DNA from: Rhodococcus sp. OK302
GTDB taxonomy: Bacteria > Actinomycetota > Actinomycetes > Mycobacteriales > Mycobacteriaceae
NCBI RefSeq assembly: GCF_002245895.1
Contig: NZ_NPJZ01000001.1
Location: 4,128,501-4,192,500, forward strand
Direction of reading: 5' to 3'
Length of the DNA stretch: 64,000 nucleotides
This document shows positions 45,655-55,231 of this stretch, piece after piece. The notes beneath the pieces were generated by a model that saw only the letters and a list, made by a program, of their open reading frames with translations, did no database searches and had not been told where the DNA came from. The position numbers and the translations under genes are program-made. The number at the start of each line of letters is the position of its first letter. Position 1 is the stretch's first letter.

Positions 45655-46617
45655 ATGAGTGGGCCTTTGCTTCTCCTTGACGGTGCCAGCCTGTGGTTTC
45701 GTGCGTTCTACGCACTGCCCGAGTCGTTTGTCGATTCCGAAGGCAGGCCGGTCAACGCGGTACGCGGATTCACCGACATGGTCGCGTCACTGATCACCAA
45801 GCACCAACCGAGCCGCCTCGCGGTGTGTCTCGATCTCGACTGGCGTCCACAGTTTCGCGTCGACGCCGTACCCACGTACAAGGCGCACCGGGTGGCAGAG
45901 GGCTCCGACGGCTCGTCCGAGGAAGTCCCCGACACCCTGACGCCCCAGGTCGACATGATCAAGGATGTTCTCGCAGCTGCCGGTATCGCAACCGCCGGTG
46001 CGGTAGGCCTCGAAGCCGACGACGTCCTGGGCACTCTTGCCGCCACCGAACGCGACGATCTCACCATCGTCGTGAGCGGTGACCGCGATCTACTTCAAGT
46101 TGTCACCGACGACTTCGTACCCGTCCGGGTCCTGTACGTGGGCCGCGGATTGTCCAAGGCCGAGCTCTTCGGACCTGCCGAGGTAGCCGAAAAATACGGT
46201 GTGCCCGGCGACCGTGCCGGTGTGGCCTATGCGGAACTTGCTGTGCTGCGCGGAGATTCGTCCGACGGCCTGCCCGGAATCAAAGGTGTCGGCGAGAAAA
46301 CAGCGTCGACGCTCATGCTCCGATACGGTTCGCTCGCCGAAATTCGTACGGCCGCAGATGATCCCACGTCGGATATGGCAAAAGGCATTCGCGCAAAACT
46401 TACGTCACCGGAAGCGAAGGCGTACCTTGACGCCGCATTGCCGGTAGTGCGCGTGGTCCGGGATGCGGACGTGCAGTTCTCGAAATCAGACGCACTCCCC
46501 GCAGCGCCGGTTGACCCGGCACGCTTCGAGACTGTGGCCGCTGCACTCGGAATCGAACGTTCGGCAGGCCGGCTTGCCGCTGCGCTCGAGTCTGCAGCGG
46601 CAAGCCGATCCAACTGA
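45655..46617 (+). CDS. 5'-3' exonuclease (PolA N-terminal/FEN-like)
   Basis: This 320-aa free-standing flap-type exonuclease removes RNA primers or 5' flaps. Seen: [52 protein letters not shown] with metal-binding acids, and the helix-hairpin-helix [13 protein letters not shown]. There is no polymerase domain. ATG 45655 places the first Asp as in homologues. It ends in the same 16-bp palindrome as the convergent DUF4333 gene. Confidence 0.9.
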   Translation: MSGPLLLLDGASLWFRAFYALPESFVDSEGRPVNAVRGFTDMVASLITKHQPSRLAVCLDLDWRPQFRVDAVPTYKAHRVAEGSDGSSEEVPDTLTPQVDMIKDVLAAAGIATAGAVGLEADDVLGTLAATERDDLTIVVSGDRDLLQVVTDDFVPVRVLYVGRGLSKAELFGPAEVAEKYGVPGDRAGVAYAELAVLRGDSSDGLPGIKGVGEKTASTLMLRYGSLAEIRTAADDPTSDMAKGIRAKLTSPEAKAYLDAALPVVRVVRDADVQFSKSDALPAAPVDPARFETVAAALGIERSAGRLAAALESAAASRSN

Positions 46618-47325
46618 TCAGTTGGGGCGAGAAACTTCGTACGTGCCGGTGTCGTCGACAAACGTCACCGTCACGGACTTCTTCTCTCCCGAGATCGAGA
46701 GCGTGCAGGTGAACTTTCCACCGGTCTTGATTTCCTGACCGGACGGGCATGAAACGTTGCTGACGCCCTTGGCCCCGTACGACTCGGTGACGATTTGCTC
46801 GACACCCTTGGCGGCAGCGTTCTGGTCCAGCGTGTTCTTGCCCATCATCACGAACAGACCGATCACAACACCAGCCAGGACGACAAGTACACCGATCGCG
46901 GCAAAGATCAGCGGCTTCTTCGACTTTGCGCCCTGAGGCGGCGGTCCTTGGTTCCACTGCACCGGCGCGCCGGGCACGGGTCCGCCGGGTTGGGCGCCCC
47001 ACGCCTGTTGCTGCTGCGGGGCAGGCTGCTGACCCCAGGCCTGAGTCTGGTCCCCTGCTGGCGGCTGACCCCACTGGCCGGGCTGCGCCTGGCCTGGCTG
47101 TCCCGGCTGCTGGGGCTGACCCCACGGCTGCGGCTGACCATAAGGCTGGCCTTGTGGCTGCCCCTGCGGCTGGCCGGGCTGTCCGTATCCGGGCTGACCC
47201 CACGCGGGCTGCCCCTGCTGCGGCATCGGCTGTCCCCCTTGAGGTTGTCCCCACTGCTGCTGAGGTGGCTGCTCACCGGGACCCCACTGCCGATTCGGAT
47301 CGTTCGGTCCGTAAGGCCCGCTCAT
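46618..47325 (-). CDS. DUF4333 membrane protein with Pro/Gln-rich tail
   Basis: This 235-aa single-pass protein has about 130 N-terminal residues of low-complexity PGQ sequence (repeats such as GQPQGQPQGQPYGQPQPWGQ), cytoplasmic by the charge at KSKK. A helix (LIFAAIGVLVVLAGVVIGLFVMM) follows, then an extracytoplasmic DUF4333 domain with a Cys pair (VSCPSGQ, FTCTLS). This is the Rv2091c-type neighbour of helY. ATG 47325 follows GGAGG. The function is unknown; the PQ-rich part suggests envelope or septal interactions. Confidence 0.85.
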   Translation of the reverse strand: MSGPYGPNDPNRQWGPGEQPPQQQWGQPQGGQPMPQQGQPAWGQPGYGQPGQPQGQPQGQPYGQPQPWGQPQQPGQPGQAQPGQWGQPPAGDQTQAWGQQPAPQQQQAWGAQPGGPVPGAPVQWNQGPPPQGAKSKKPLIFAAIGVLVVLAGVVIGLFVMMGKNTLDQNAAAKGVEQIVTESYGAKGVSNVSCPSGQEIKTGGKFTCTLSISGEKKSVTVTFVDDTGTYEVSRPN

Positions 47326-47424
47326 CTTCGCCTCCACTCGAAATCTGTCAGTCACGCTCGAAAGCTTCTGCCTTCAATTACCACGCACACGCCACTCCTG
47401 CGAATCCAACCACACAGTCTGCGA

Positions 47425-50151
47425 TCAAGCTGCGTCGACGGCAACTACCCCGCGGCGAATCGCTCCCACCGCTTTGGCTGCAGTCTTCGCGACATCGGGA
47501 TCCGTCGATGTCAGGCGCACCTGGTCCAGTAGATCGATGACCTGGCGGCACCAGCGTACAAAATCGCCCGCCGAGAGCGCCCGACCCTGCATACCGGTCG
47601 CGATCAATGCCTCGACCAGTGAGTGATCGCTTGCCCAATGGTAAACAGCTGTCACAAACCCCAGATCGGGCTCTCGCGTCGGCGGCAGTTTGTGACGTAT
47701 TTCGTCGGAGCGCAATTCACTCCACAGCCGCTGGGTGTCGTTGAGCGCGAGGCGAATCGCTTGGCTCGGTACCCGATCCGCGGTGTCGCCCTCGCGTCGT
47801 GACTCGAAAATGACCGAGGACACCACTCCGGCGAGTTCTGCCGGTGTCAGCCCCTTCCAGATGCCCGTGCGCAATGCCTCGGCCACCAGGAGGTCACTTT
47901 CGCAGTAGATTCTGCTCAAACGTCGACCGGCTTCCGTCACTTCGGGAGCCGATTCCGCGGTCATGTATCCGCGTTCCTTCAGGAGAGAAACAATGCGGTC
48001 GAAAGTTCGCGCCAGAGAGTTGGTGGTGGCCTTCGCCTTCTCGCGCATCGTCTGAGTTTCGCGTGCCAACCGGTTGTACTTCTCACCGATTCGCCCGAGG
48101 TGATCGCGATCCGGCCAACTGTGGCACGGGTGTACACGAATCGCGCGCCGCAATGACGCGACCTCGGCGTCCTCGGACGCGCCGCCTTTGTGCCGCTTCT
48201 TGCGCCGAGGCGCCGTGATTCCGGTACTACGTAGCGACGACGCCAGATCACGCCGAACACGTGCGGTGTGGTGATCCACCAACTTCGGCAATCGCATTTC
48301 ACCGATAACTTCTGCCGCCTCCGGAAAATCTGCCGCAGACAGCTTGCCGGCCCACTGATCCTCGGTCAGAACCAGCGGCCGCGGATCCTTGGGATCATTG
48401 TCGGGTACCAACACCACGGCAGTACCGGAATGTCGGCCGATGGGAATCGCGATCACATTGCCGCGCCGCAGCGTGCGCAATGATTCGACAGCACTGTCCC
48501 GACGGTCTTCGCGGCTTTCACGCTCGAGTTTGCGCTCACGCGCACTCAGCCGCTCGCGCAGCGACGCGTACTCGTAGTACTCGCCGTCCACTCCGCCCAG
48601 CTTCTCCTGCAACGCTTTCAGCGCTACTTCGTTGCGTTCGATACCTCGAACCAGACCGACCACCGAGCGGTCTGCCTGGAACTGCGCAAATGATCGTTCG
48701 AGGAGCGTGCGAGATTCCTCGGCCCCCATCCGATCGACAAGATTGATCGACATGTTGTAGGACGGCTTGAACGAACTACGCAACGGGAAGGTTCGTGTCG
48801 ACGCCAAACCTGCGACATCGAGTGGCTCAACGCCGGGCTGCCACAAAACAACCGCGTGGCCTTCGACGTCGATACCTCGGCGGCCCGCTCGGCCGGTGAG
48901 CTGTGTGTACTCACCCGGGGTGAGTTCGGCATGCGTTTCGCCGTTGTACTTGACCAGCCGTTCGAGCACGACCGTGCGGGCCGGCATGTTGATGCCGAGC
49001 GCCAACGTCTCGGTCGCGAACACCGCTCGCACGAGACCTTTGACAAAAAGTTCCTCGACGGTTTGGCGGAAGGCCGGCAACATTCCGGCGTGGTGGGCAG
49101 CCAATCCGCGCTGCAGAGCCCTGCGCCACTCGAAGTAGCCGAGCACTTCCAAGTCGTCCTTGGGAAGTTCGCCGGTGTGCTTGGTGATGATCGCGTCGAT
49201 CTCACGCACCTGCTCGGGTGTGGTCAGATCCAGACGCGAGCGAACACATTGTGCGAGCGCGGCGTCGCAGCCGGCGCGCGAGAAGATGAAGGTGATAGCC
49301 GGCAGCAATCCGTCTTTGTCGAGTTGCGCGATCACGTCGGGCCGCGGGATCGGACGGAAATCACTGGCACTCTGATAATGACTGCGACCGCGACCGCGTG
49401 GCTGCCAGCTCTCCACCCGATCGAGAGCCTGACGTTGCTTGACGTGCCGAACCAGATCCTGATCGACGACAAATGTCTTGGGACCGGCCGACGGAAGACT
49501 GCGACTGTCGAAGAGATCGAAGATACGGCGACCCACCATGATGTGCTGCCACAGCGGAATCGGGCGCGTTTCGTCGACCACGACTGTGGTGTCGCCGCGA
49601 ACCGTTTCCATCCACCCACCGAATTCTTCGGCGTTGCTGACCGTCGCGGACAAACTCACCAAGCGCACGTCCTCGGAGAGGTGCAGGATCACTTCTTCCC
49701 ACACCGCACCACGGAACCGGTCAGCGAGGTAGTGAACCTCGTCCATGACGACGTGAGAGAGCCCGCGCAGTGCTTCCGAATTGGCATACAGCATGTTGCG
49801 GAGCACTTCGGTGGTCATGACCACGACGGGAGCGTCGGAGTTGATGCTGGAGTCTCCGGTCAACAATCCGACTTCGCTGGATCCGTACCGCTCGACCAGC
49901 TCGGCGTACTTCTGATTGCTGAGCGCTTTGATGGGCGTGGTGTAGAAACACTTCCGCCCAGCCGCCAGCGCCAAGTGGACGGCAAACTCACCGACCACCG
50001 TCTTGCCTGCGCCCGTAGGCGCGCACACCAGCACGCCGTGACCGTCTTCGAGGGCCCGGCAGGCCTTGACCTGGAACGGGTCGAGTTCGAACTTCAATCC
50101 CGACACGAACTTGCTGAGTTCCATATCGGAACTCTGTTCACTATTGCTCAT
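47425..50151 (-). CDS. helY: Ski2/Mtr4-like helicase HelY
   Basis: This ~908-aa superfamily 2 DEVH-box helicase, of the length of M. tuberculosis HelY, probably acts on RNA. Seen: Walker A APTGAGKT near residue 45, TTPIKALSNQKY, box II MDEVHYLAD, motif III SLSATVSNAEEF, and the motif V-VI region VFATETLALGINMPARTV…QLTGRAGRRG. A C-terminal DSHCT domain follows (RIYCESDLLVAEAL…TPAELAGVVSSVIFESR). It lies downstream of tatC on the same strand (80 bp). Confidence 0.93.
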   Translation of the reverse strand: MSNSEQSSDMELSKFVSGLKFELDPFQVKACRALEDGHGVLVCAPTGAGKTVVGEFAVHLALAAGRKCFYTTPIKALSNQKYAELVERYGSSEVGLLTGDSSINSDAPVVVMTTEVLRNMLYANSEALRGLSHVVMDEVHYLADRFRGAVWEEVILHLSEDVRLVSLSATVSNAEEFGGWMETVRGDTTVVVDETRPIPLWQHIMVGRRIFDLFDSRSLPSAGPKTFVVDQDLVRHVKQRQALDRVESWQPRGRGRSHYQSASDFRPIPRPDVIAQLDKDGLLPAITFIFSRAGCDAALAQCVRSRLDLTTPEQVREIDAIITKHTGELPKDDLEVLGYFEWRRALQRGLAAHHAGMLPAFRQTVEELFVKGLVRAVFATETLALGINMPARTVVLERLVKYNGETHAELTPGEYTQLTGRAGRRGIDVEGHAVVLWQPGVEPLDVAGLASTRTFPLRSSFKPSYNMSINLVDRMGAEESRTLLERSFAQFQADRSVVGLVRGIERNEVALKALQEKLGGVDGEYYEYASLRERLSARERKLERESREDRRDSAVESLRTLRRGNVIAIPIGRHSGTAVVLVPDNDPKDPRPLVLTEDQWAGKLSAADFPEAAEVIGEMRLPKLVDHHTARVRRDLASSLRSTGITAPRRKKRHKGGASEDAEVASLRRAIRVHPCHSWPDRDHLGRIGEKYNRLARETQTMREKAKATTNSLARTFDRIVSLLKERGYMTAESAPEVTEAGRRLSRIYCESDLLVAEALRTGIWKGLTPAELAGVVSSVIFESRREGDTADRVPSQAIRLALNDTQRLWSELRSDEIRHKLPPTREPDLGFVTAVYHWASDHSLVEALIATGMQGRALSAGDFVRWCRQVIDLLDQVRLTSTDPDVAKTAAKAVGAIRRGVVAVDAA

Positions 50152-50231
50152 AACCACCCCGTCAGCGTTTCACACGTGGGCGACACGAAACTCACAGCGT
50201 CACAGGGCTCACAACGCGTCGGGCGCACGGC

Positions 50232-51263
50232 TCACAACGTGTCGGTGAAGTCCTGTCCGGATGTGTTCTCTCCCGCGCCGGACTTGGGCTCGCTGGTTGC
50301 CGCTGCCTTTGCCTTCGACTTGCGTCCGAACAGACCGCTCGATTCAGCTTTCGGCTTTGCCGGTTCGTCGAATGCCGCGTTCAGATCCGAAGGCGCAGAA
50401 ATGGACGACGCTTCCTCGTCCGAGAGCGCGCCCCAATCCTCGCCGGCCTTCTTGGCCTTACGGCGGTCGTTGATCCTTGCGATCTGAACTGCGAACTCGA
50501 ACAACAAGGTAAGCGAGAGCGCGAGCGCGATCATCGAGAACGGGTCCGAACCCGGAGTTGCGATGGCGGCAAACACGAACAGACCGAAGATCAATCCGCG
50601 ACGCCAGGCCTTCAAGCGCTCGTAGGTGAGAATGCCCGCAAAGTTCAGTACGACGACAAGAAGCGGAATCTCGAAACTCACGCCGAAGATCAACAGCAAG
50701 TTGATGATGAACCCGAAGTACTCGGAACCACTCAATGCGGTGATCTGAACGTTGTCACCGATGGTCAGGAGGAAGTGCAGAGCTTTCGCAACCACCATGT
50801 ATGCGAGTACAGCGCCGAGCATGAACAGACCGGCACCGGCGGTGACGAACCCTACTGCGTATCGACGTTCCTTCGAATACAAGCCTGGCGTGATGAACGC
50901 CCACAATTGGTAGAGCCAAATGGGGCTGGCCAGAACGATGCCAGCGGTGAGTGCCACCTTGAACCGCAGCATGAACTGCTCGAACGGACCCGTCGCGAGT
51001 AGGCGGCAAGCGTCATCCGAGGTGAGGCTGGCGCGACTCTCGACCGGAAGCGAACAGTAGGGGCCGGTGAGCAAGTTGCCCAGGCTTTCGAGCCCGAGCA
51101 ATGTATGCGAGTACCAGTAAAATCCGAATGCTGTCGTGATGATCACGCCGAGAAATGCGAACAATAATCGAGTCCGCAGCTCATACAGGTGGTCGATCAG
51201 CGACATCGTGCCGTCGGGATTGACCTTCCGCTGGCGGTTACGCGGGTCTAACGGAATACGCAC
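50232..51263 (-). CDS. tatC: Twin-arginine translocase subunit TatC
   Basis: This 343-aa, six-helix membrane protein recognises twin-arginine signal peptides. Seen: [19 protein letters not shown] at the N-terminus, the [28 protein letters not shown] core and [20 protein letters not shown] long acidic/basic C-terminal tail (~80 residues, [19 protein letters not shown]) is typical of actinobacterial TatC. The cholesterol oxidase in this window is a plausible cargo. Confidence 0.95.
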   Translation of the reverse strand: MRIPLDPRNRQRKVNPDGTMSLIDHLYELRTRLLFAFLGVIITTAFGFYWYSHTLLGLESLGNLLTGPYCSLPVESRASLTSDDACRLLATGPFEQFMLRFKVALTAGIVLASPIWLYQLWAFITPGLYSKERRYAVGFVTAGAGLFMLGAVLAYMVVAKALHFLLTIGDNVQITALSGSEYFGFIINLLLIFGVSFEIPLLVVVLNFAGILTYERLKAWRRGLIFGLFVFAAIATPGSDPFSMIALALSLTLLFEFAVQIARINDRRKAKKAGEDWGALSDEEASSISAPSDLNAAFDEPAKPKAESSGLFGRKSKAKAAATSEPKSGAGENTSGQDFTDTL

Positions 51264-51305
51264 TGGTGCATCCTGCTCTTTGCGTCCTGGTCTTGGTCAG
51301 CAAAC

Positions 51306-51336
51306 AACCGGGGTGAACAAAGTTCTCACCCCGGTT
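51306..51336 (-). terminator. Hairpin between tatA and tatC
   Basis: AACCGGGGTGA pairs with TCACCCCGGTT (11-bp perfect stem). It sits 15 bp after the tatA stop and 43 bp before the tatC start; there is no T-run. It may attenuate read-through from tatA into tatC. Confidence 0.5.
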
Positions 51337-51351
51337 AGAACGCAGCGTGTA

Positions 51352-51621
51352 CTAGAGCGACTTGATTTCGGTCGGCTGCGCGATCGGTGCAGCTGCACCG
51401 TTTGTCGCGACAGTTGCCGCCGGAAGCTGAGCCGGAGCCGGAGCGACGACGGGTGCAGCGGTGGTCGCTGCGTCGTCGTTCTGCATTTCCTTCACTTCAC
51501 TCTTGAAAATGCGTAGTGACCGGCCGAGCCCTCGAGCTGCGTCGGGAAGTTTCTTCGACCCGAACAGAATAACGACGACAACAGCGACAATCAGCCAATG
51601 CATCGGCTGCATTGCACCCAT
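51352..51621 (-). CDS. tatA: Twin-arginine translocase subunit TatA
   Basis: This 89-aa protein has one N-terminal helix ([21 protein letters not shown]), then the amphipathic helix [19 protein letters not shown] and an Ala/Pro-rich tail. [14 protein letters not shown] is the TatA/E signature. It forms the translocation pore with TatC. GGAGG lies just upstream of ATG 51621. Confidence 0.95.
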   Translation of the reverse strand: MGAMQPMHWLIVAVVVVILFGSKKLPDAARGLGRSLRIFKSEVKEMQNDDAATTAAPVVAPAPAQLPAATVATNGAAAPIAQPTEIKSL

Positions 51622-51743
51622 AACGACCTCCCATGATCAGATTCTTCGATGCTACCGGACACAACCGGCGTCCGGATGCGTAAAGGCCCGACTGCGGCTA
51701 CCTTTAACCTGTTTGTTTCCTGTACGCCACCTGTGAAGGCGCG

Positions 51744-52721
51744 TTACGAGCCGATCGTGTCGTAGGCATCGAGCGCCGCGATTGCCCGGTTATGGACCTC
51801 CACGACTAGTTCCGGCGGGCCGAGGACTCGGACGCCTTCGCCGAATCCCAGCACCAACCGTGCCATCCATTCGAGTGTCCCGAAACTCATTCCGGCCTCG
51901 ACACTGCCGTCGGCGTTCACTTTCTGAACGTCCATCGGGTAGTAGTCGAGCATCCACACGCAGTTCTGGGCCACGAACAACCGAGCTTCCGGTAGCGAAC
52001 CGTCTCCACTGAACAACTCCAAGCTGGAATCGTCCGCCAGCGCATGCGGCGGCGGGTTCGACTCTTCGTCGAGTTCTACCGCGTCGTCGATGCGATCGAA
52101 TCGAAACAGCCGAACCCCCTCGGCCTGCCGGCACCACGCTTGCAGATAACTGAAGTTGTCGACCAACACGATCCGGACCGGATCCACGACGCGCTCGGAG
52201 ACTGCGTCCCTCGATGCCGAGTAATACGTCAGCTTCAGCGCATGTCGATCCGCCAATGCCGCCCGCACTGTTGTCGTGACCGGTGCCTCGGCGACGTCCA
52301 CGTCCGGTTCGGATTCACTGCCACGACCAGTAGCCTGCGCCGCGGCAGAGCCTGCTGCATCCTCGATCTTGGCAATCGCCCGCTGCGCAGCCGACGGATC
52401 CACCATCCCCGGCATCTCGACCAAGGATCGCAAGGCGATCAGCAAGGCAGTCGCCTCGGTCGACGTCAGCCGCAGTGGACGGTCGATGCCCGCCGAGAAC
52501 GTGACTTCGATACTTTCCTCGGAGAACGACAGGTCGATGAGATCGCCGGGCCCGTACCCGGGTAGGCCGCACACCCAGAGTTGATTGAGATCGTTCATCA
52601 ACTGCGTCGTACTGACACCGAGTTCCTCGGCGGCCTCGGCAGCGCTGATACCCGGATTCGCGATGAAGTAGGGAACGAGGTTCAGCAATCGCGCCAGCCT
52701 CGACGACAGACGATTACTCAT
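51744..52721 (-). CDS. pafC: WYL-domain regulator PafC
   Basis: This 325-aa protein has an N-terminal winged HTH (NLVPYFIANPGISAAEAAEEL) and a WYL domain (LKLTYYSASRDAVSERVVDPVRIVL). With PafB it forms the PafBC activator, which in mycobacteria drives the LexA/RecA-independent DNA damage response. ATG 52721 overlaps the pafB stop (ATGA). Downstream of pafA, pafB; upstream of tatA. Confidence 0.93.
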   Translation of the reverse strand: MSNRLSSRLARLLNLVPYFIANPGISAAEAAEELGVSTTQLMNDLNQLWVCGLPGYGPGDLIDLSFSEESIEVTFSAGIDRPLRLTSTEATALLIALRSLVEMPGMVDPSAAQRAIAKIEDAAGSAAAQATGRGSESEPDVDVAEAPVTTTVRAALADRHALKLTYYSASRDAVSERVVDPVRIVLVDNFSYLQAWCRQAEGVRLFRFDRIDDAVELDEESNPPPHALADDSSLELFSGDGSLPEARLFVAQNCVWMLDYYPMDVQKVNADGSVEAGMSFGTLEWMARLVLGFGEGVRVLGPPELVVEVHNRAIAALDAYDTIGS

Positions 52722-53731
52722 CGATTGTTTCCCTTCGAGTCGATACTTGCCGACAGCGAAGCCGCGCCGTGAAGTTTCGCGATCACATCGGCGCGCAGAT
52801 CCGGCGGATCCAGAACGAGTGCGTCGACGCCGTGGCCGGCGATCAACCGGGCCGTCCATTCCCACGACCGGACGGGGATCGACAAAACGGTCCCTTCACG
52901 ATCGGTCAACGTCCGATCTGTCGATGACGATGCAAGCCTGCGCAATTCGTGGGCACGGTTCGCCGCCACCCACACCGTTGCGGTACCGGTGACGACGCCG
53001 GAACCCGTCACTCGGTCCACTACTTCCCGGAGATCGAGTCCCTCAGGTTTGTGAACCGCACCGGCCGGACCGAATTCACGAACGTCGTCGCCGATGCGTG
53101 ACAGCCGAAATGTTCGAATGGCATCACGGTCGACGTCATGTCCGACCAGGTACCACTTGCCGTTGTGGGTGACGACGCCCCACGGTTCGACAGTGCGTTC
53201 CGTGAACGGTTCATTGAGCGCGCCTCGGTGCTGGAAATGAACTGCGCGCCCGGCATCGACTGCTGCGAGTAGCTTGCCCAGCGCGGGTTCGGAACCTCGG
53301 GTGCGGGCCGGGATAGCCGTGACCGGGGCGGCGGGAACCTCGCCGTCGACCTGCACACCGGCCGCCCGAAGTTTGAGCAGCGCACTCTGCGCGGCAGCAA
53401 TCAACTCCGGAGATTCCCACAACTGCACTGCAACGGCGACCGCCGCAGACTCTTCACTGGTCAGATCTACATCCGGAAGCTCATAGGCATTCCTGTTGAT
53501 GCGATAGCCCTCAACCGTCGAAAACCGGCCGGCAGGACCGGTTTCCAACGGAACACCCAGGTCACGAAGCTCATTCTTGTCGCGTTCGAACATTCGACTG
53601 AACGCTTCGTAGTTGGCGGAATCGTTGTAACCCGCCACCGAGTCACGGATTTTCTCCGCGGTGAGGAACTGCCTGGTGGACAGCAAAGCAATCACCAGGT
53701 TCATCAACCGCTCGATCTTCGATGTCGCCAC
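52718..53731 (-). CDS. pafB: WYL-domain regulator PafB
   Basis: This 337-aa partner of PafC has an HTH part SKIERLMNLVIALLSTRQFL…KIRDSVAGY, FERDKNELRDLGVPLE, and a WYL part FQHRGALNEPFTERTVEPWGVV followed by GKWYLVGHDVDRDAIRTFRLSRI. It starts at GTG 53731, 43 bp after pafA. Coupled by overlap to pafC. Confidence 0.94.
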   Translation of the reverse strand: MATSKIERLMNLVIALLSTRQFLTAEKIRDSVAGYNDSANYEAFSRMFERDKNELRDLGVPLETGPAGRFSTVEGYRINRNAYELPDVDLTSEESAAVAVAVQLWESPELIAAAQSALLKLRAAGVQVDGEVPAAPVTAIPARTRGSEPALGKLLAAVDAGRAVHFQHRGALNEPFTERTVEPWGVVTHNGKWYLVGHDVDRDAIRTFRLSRIGDDVREFGPAGAVHKPEGLDLREVVDRVTGSGVVTGTATVWVAANRAHELRRLASSSTDRTLTDREGTVLSIPVRSWEWTARLIAGHGVDALVLDPPDLRADVIAKLHGAASLSASIDSKGNNR

Positions 53732-53774
53732 GCCGAAATCCTAGTGGCTCGCCGGTAGCGGGTACGCCCCTGCG

Positions 53775-55133
53775 CTACATCGACGCGATGAGCCGCTCCA
53801 CTCTCTCGTCGACGGAACGGAACGGGTCCTTGCAGAGCACGGTCCGCTGAGCTTGATCATTGAGCTTGAGATGCACCCAGTCGACGGTGAAGTCTCGCCC
53901 GGCAGCCTGCGCTGCGGTGATGAAATCGCCGCGAAGTTTCGCGCGTGTCGTCTGTGGAGGGTTGTCGACGGCCTCGTCGATGGTTTCGTCCTCCGTGACC
54001 CGCTTGACCAAACCCTTGCGCTGCAGAACGTCGAAGACGCCCCGGCCACGTTTGATGTCGTGATAGGCCAGATCGAGTTGAGCGATCTTCGGATCCGACA
54101 GATCGAATCCGTGACGATCCTGGTAGCGCTGGAACAGTTTGCGCTTGATCACCCAGTCGATCTCGGTATCAACCTTGGCAAAATCCTGGGCTTCGACGGC
54201 GTCGAGCATCCGGCCCCACAGATCGACGACCTGCTCGACCTGCGGATCGGGTTCACGATTCTGGAGGTGCTCGACGGCCTTGGAGTGGTACTCACGCTGG
54301 ATGTCAAGAGCACTCGCCTGGCGTCCGCCGGCCAATCGGACCGGACGTTTGCCGGTGACGTCGTGGCTGACCTCGCGGATCGCGCGAATCGGGTTGTCGA
54401 GTGCAAAGTCCCGGAACGAGACTCCGGCCTCGATCATCTCGAGAACCAGCGCAGCCGAACCGACCTTCAGCATCGTGCTGGTCTCGGCCATGTTGGAATC
54501 ACCGACGATGACGTGCAGGCGACGGTATTTCTCGGCGTCGGCATGCGGTTCGTCTCGCGTGTTGATGATCGGGCGTGAACGCGTCGTTGCCGACGAGACA
54601 CCTTCCCAGATGTGCTCGGCGCGCTGAGAAAGACAGAACGTGGCGGCCTTGGGTGTTTGCAGGACCTTTCCGGCGCCGCAAATGAGTTGTCGTGTCACGA
54701 GGAACGGCAGAAGGACATCGGAAATCCGCGAAAACTCGCCAGCTCTCGCGACGAGAAAATTCTCGTGGCAACCGTACGAGTTCCCCGCAGAGTCGGTGTT
54801 GTTCTTGAAGAGGTAGATATCGCCGCCGATCCCCTCCTCGGCTAGTCGCTCTTCCGCGTCGATGAGCAATTCTTCGAGCACACGCTCACCCGCGCGGTCA
54901 TGATTGACCAACTGGATGAGGCTGTCGCACTCGGCCGTCGCGTACTCGGGGTGTGAACCCACATCGAGATACAGCCGGGCTCCGTTGCGAAGAAAGACGT
55001 TGGAACTTCGCCCCCAGGACACCACGCGGCGGAAGAGGTACCGGGCAACCTCGTCGGGGCTCAGTCGCCTGTGCCCGTGAAAGGTGCAGGTAACGCCGAA
55101 TTCCGTCTCAATACCCATGATTCGTCTCTGCAC
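53775..55133 (-). CDS. pafA: Pup-protein ligase PafA
   Basis: This 452-aa carboxylate-amine ligase joins the C-terminal Glu of Pup to substrate lysines with ATP. Seen: [17 protein letters not shown], the metal/ATP site region [17 protein letters not shown] (Asp57), [18 protein letters not shown] and [23 protein letters not shown] 55133 (reading MQRRIMGIE) gives the 452 residues seen in mycobacteria. Paralogue of dop in this window. Confidence 0.95.
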   Translation of the reverse strand: MQRRIMGIETEFGVTCTFHGHRRLSPDEVARYLFRRVVSWGRSSNVFLRNGARLYLDVGSHPEYATAECDSLIQLVNHDRAGERVLEELLIDAEERLAEEGIGGDIYLFKNNTDSAGNSYGCHENFLVARAGEFSRISDVLLPFLVTRQLICGAGKVLQTPKAATFCLSQRAEHIWEGVSSATTRSRPIINTRDEPHADAEKYRRLHVIVGDSNMAETSTMLKVGSAALVLEMIEAGVSFRDFALDNPIRAIREVSHDVTGKRPVRLAGGRQASALDIQREYHSKAVEHLQNREPDPQVEQVVDLWGRMLDAVEAQDFAKVDTEIDWVIKRKLFQRYQDRHGFDLSDPKIAQLDLAYHDIKRGRGVFDVLQRKGLVKRVTEDETIDEAVDNPPQTTRAKLRGDFITAAQAAGRDFTVDWVHLKLNDQAQRTVLCKDPFRSVDERVERLIASM

Positions 55134-55231
55134 ACTTCGACAGTACAACCAGAATGCCCGCTTCACCCGTGTAGTCGAGGAGCCGTCAGATCACGAGTCG
55201 ACAACGGACACAACCGGCATAGGGTGTCCAG

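Noticed and set aside
48856..50487. 543-codon open frame on the plus strand
   Set aside because: It lies wholly antisense to helY, which has all helicase motifs; long antisense frames are common in GC-rich DNA.
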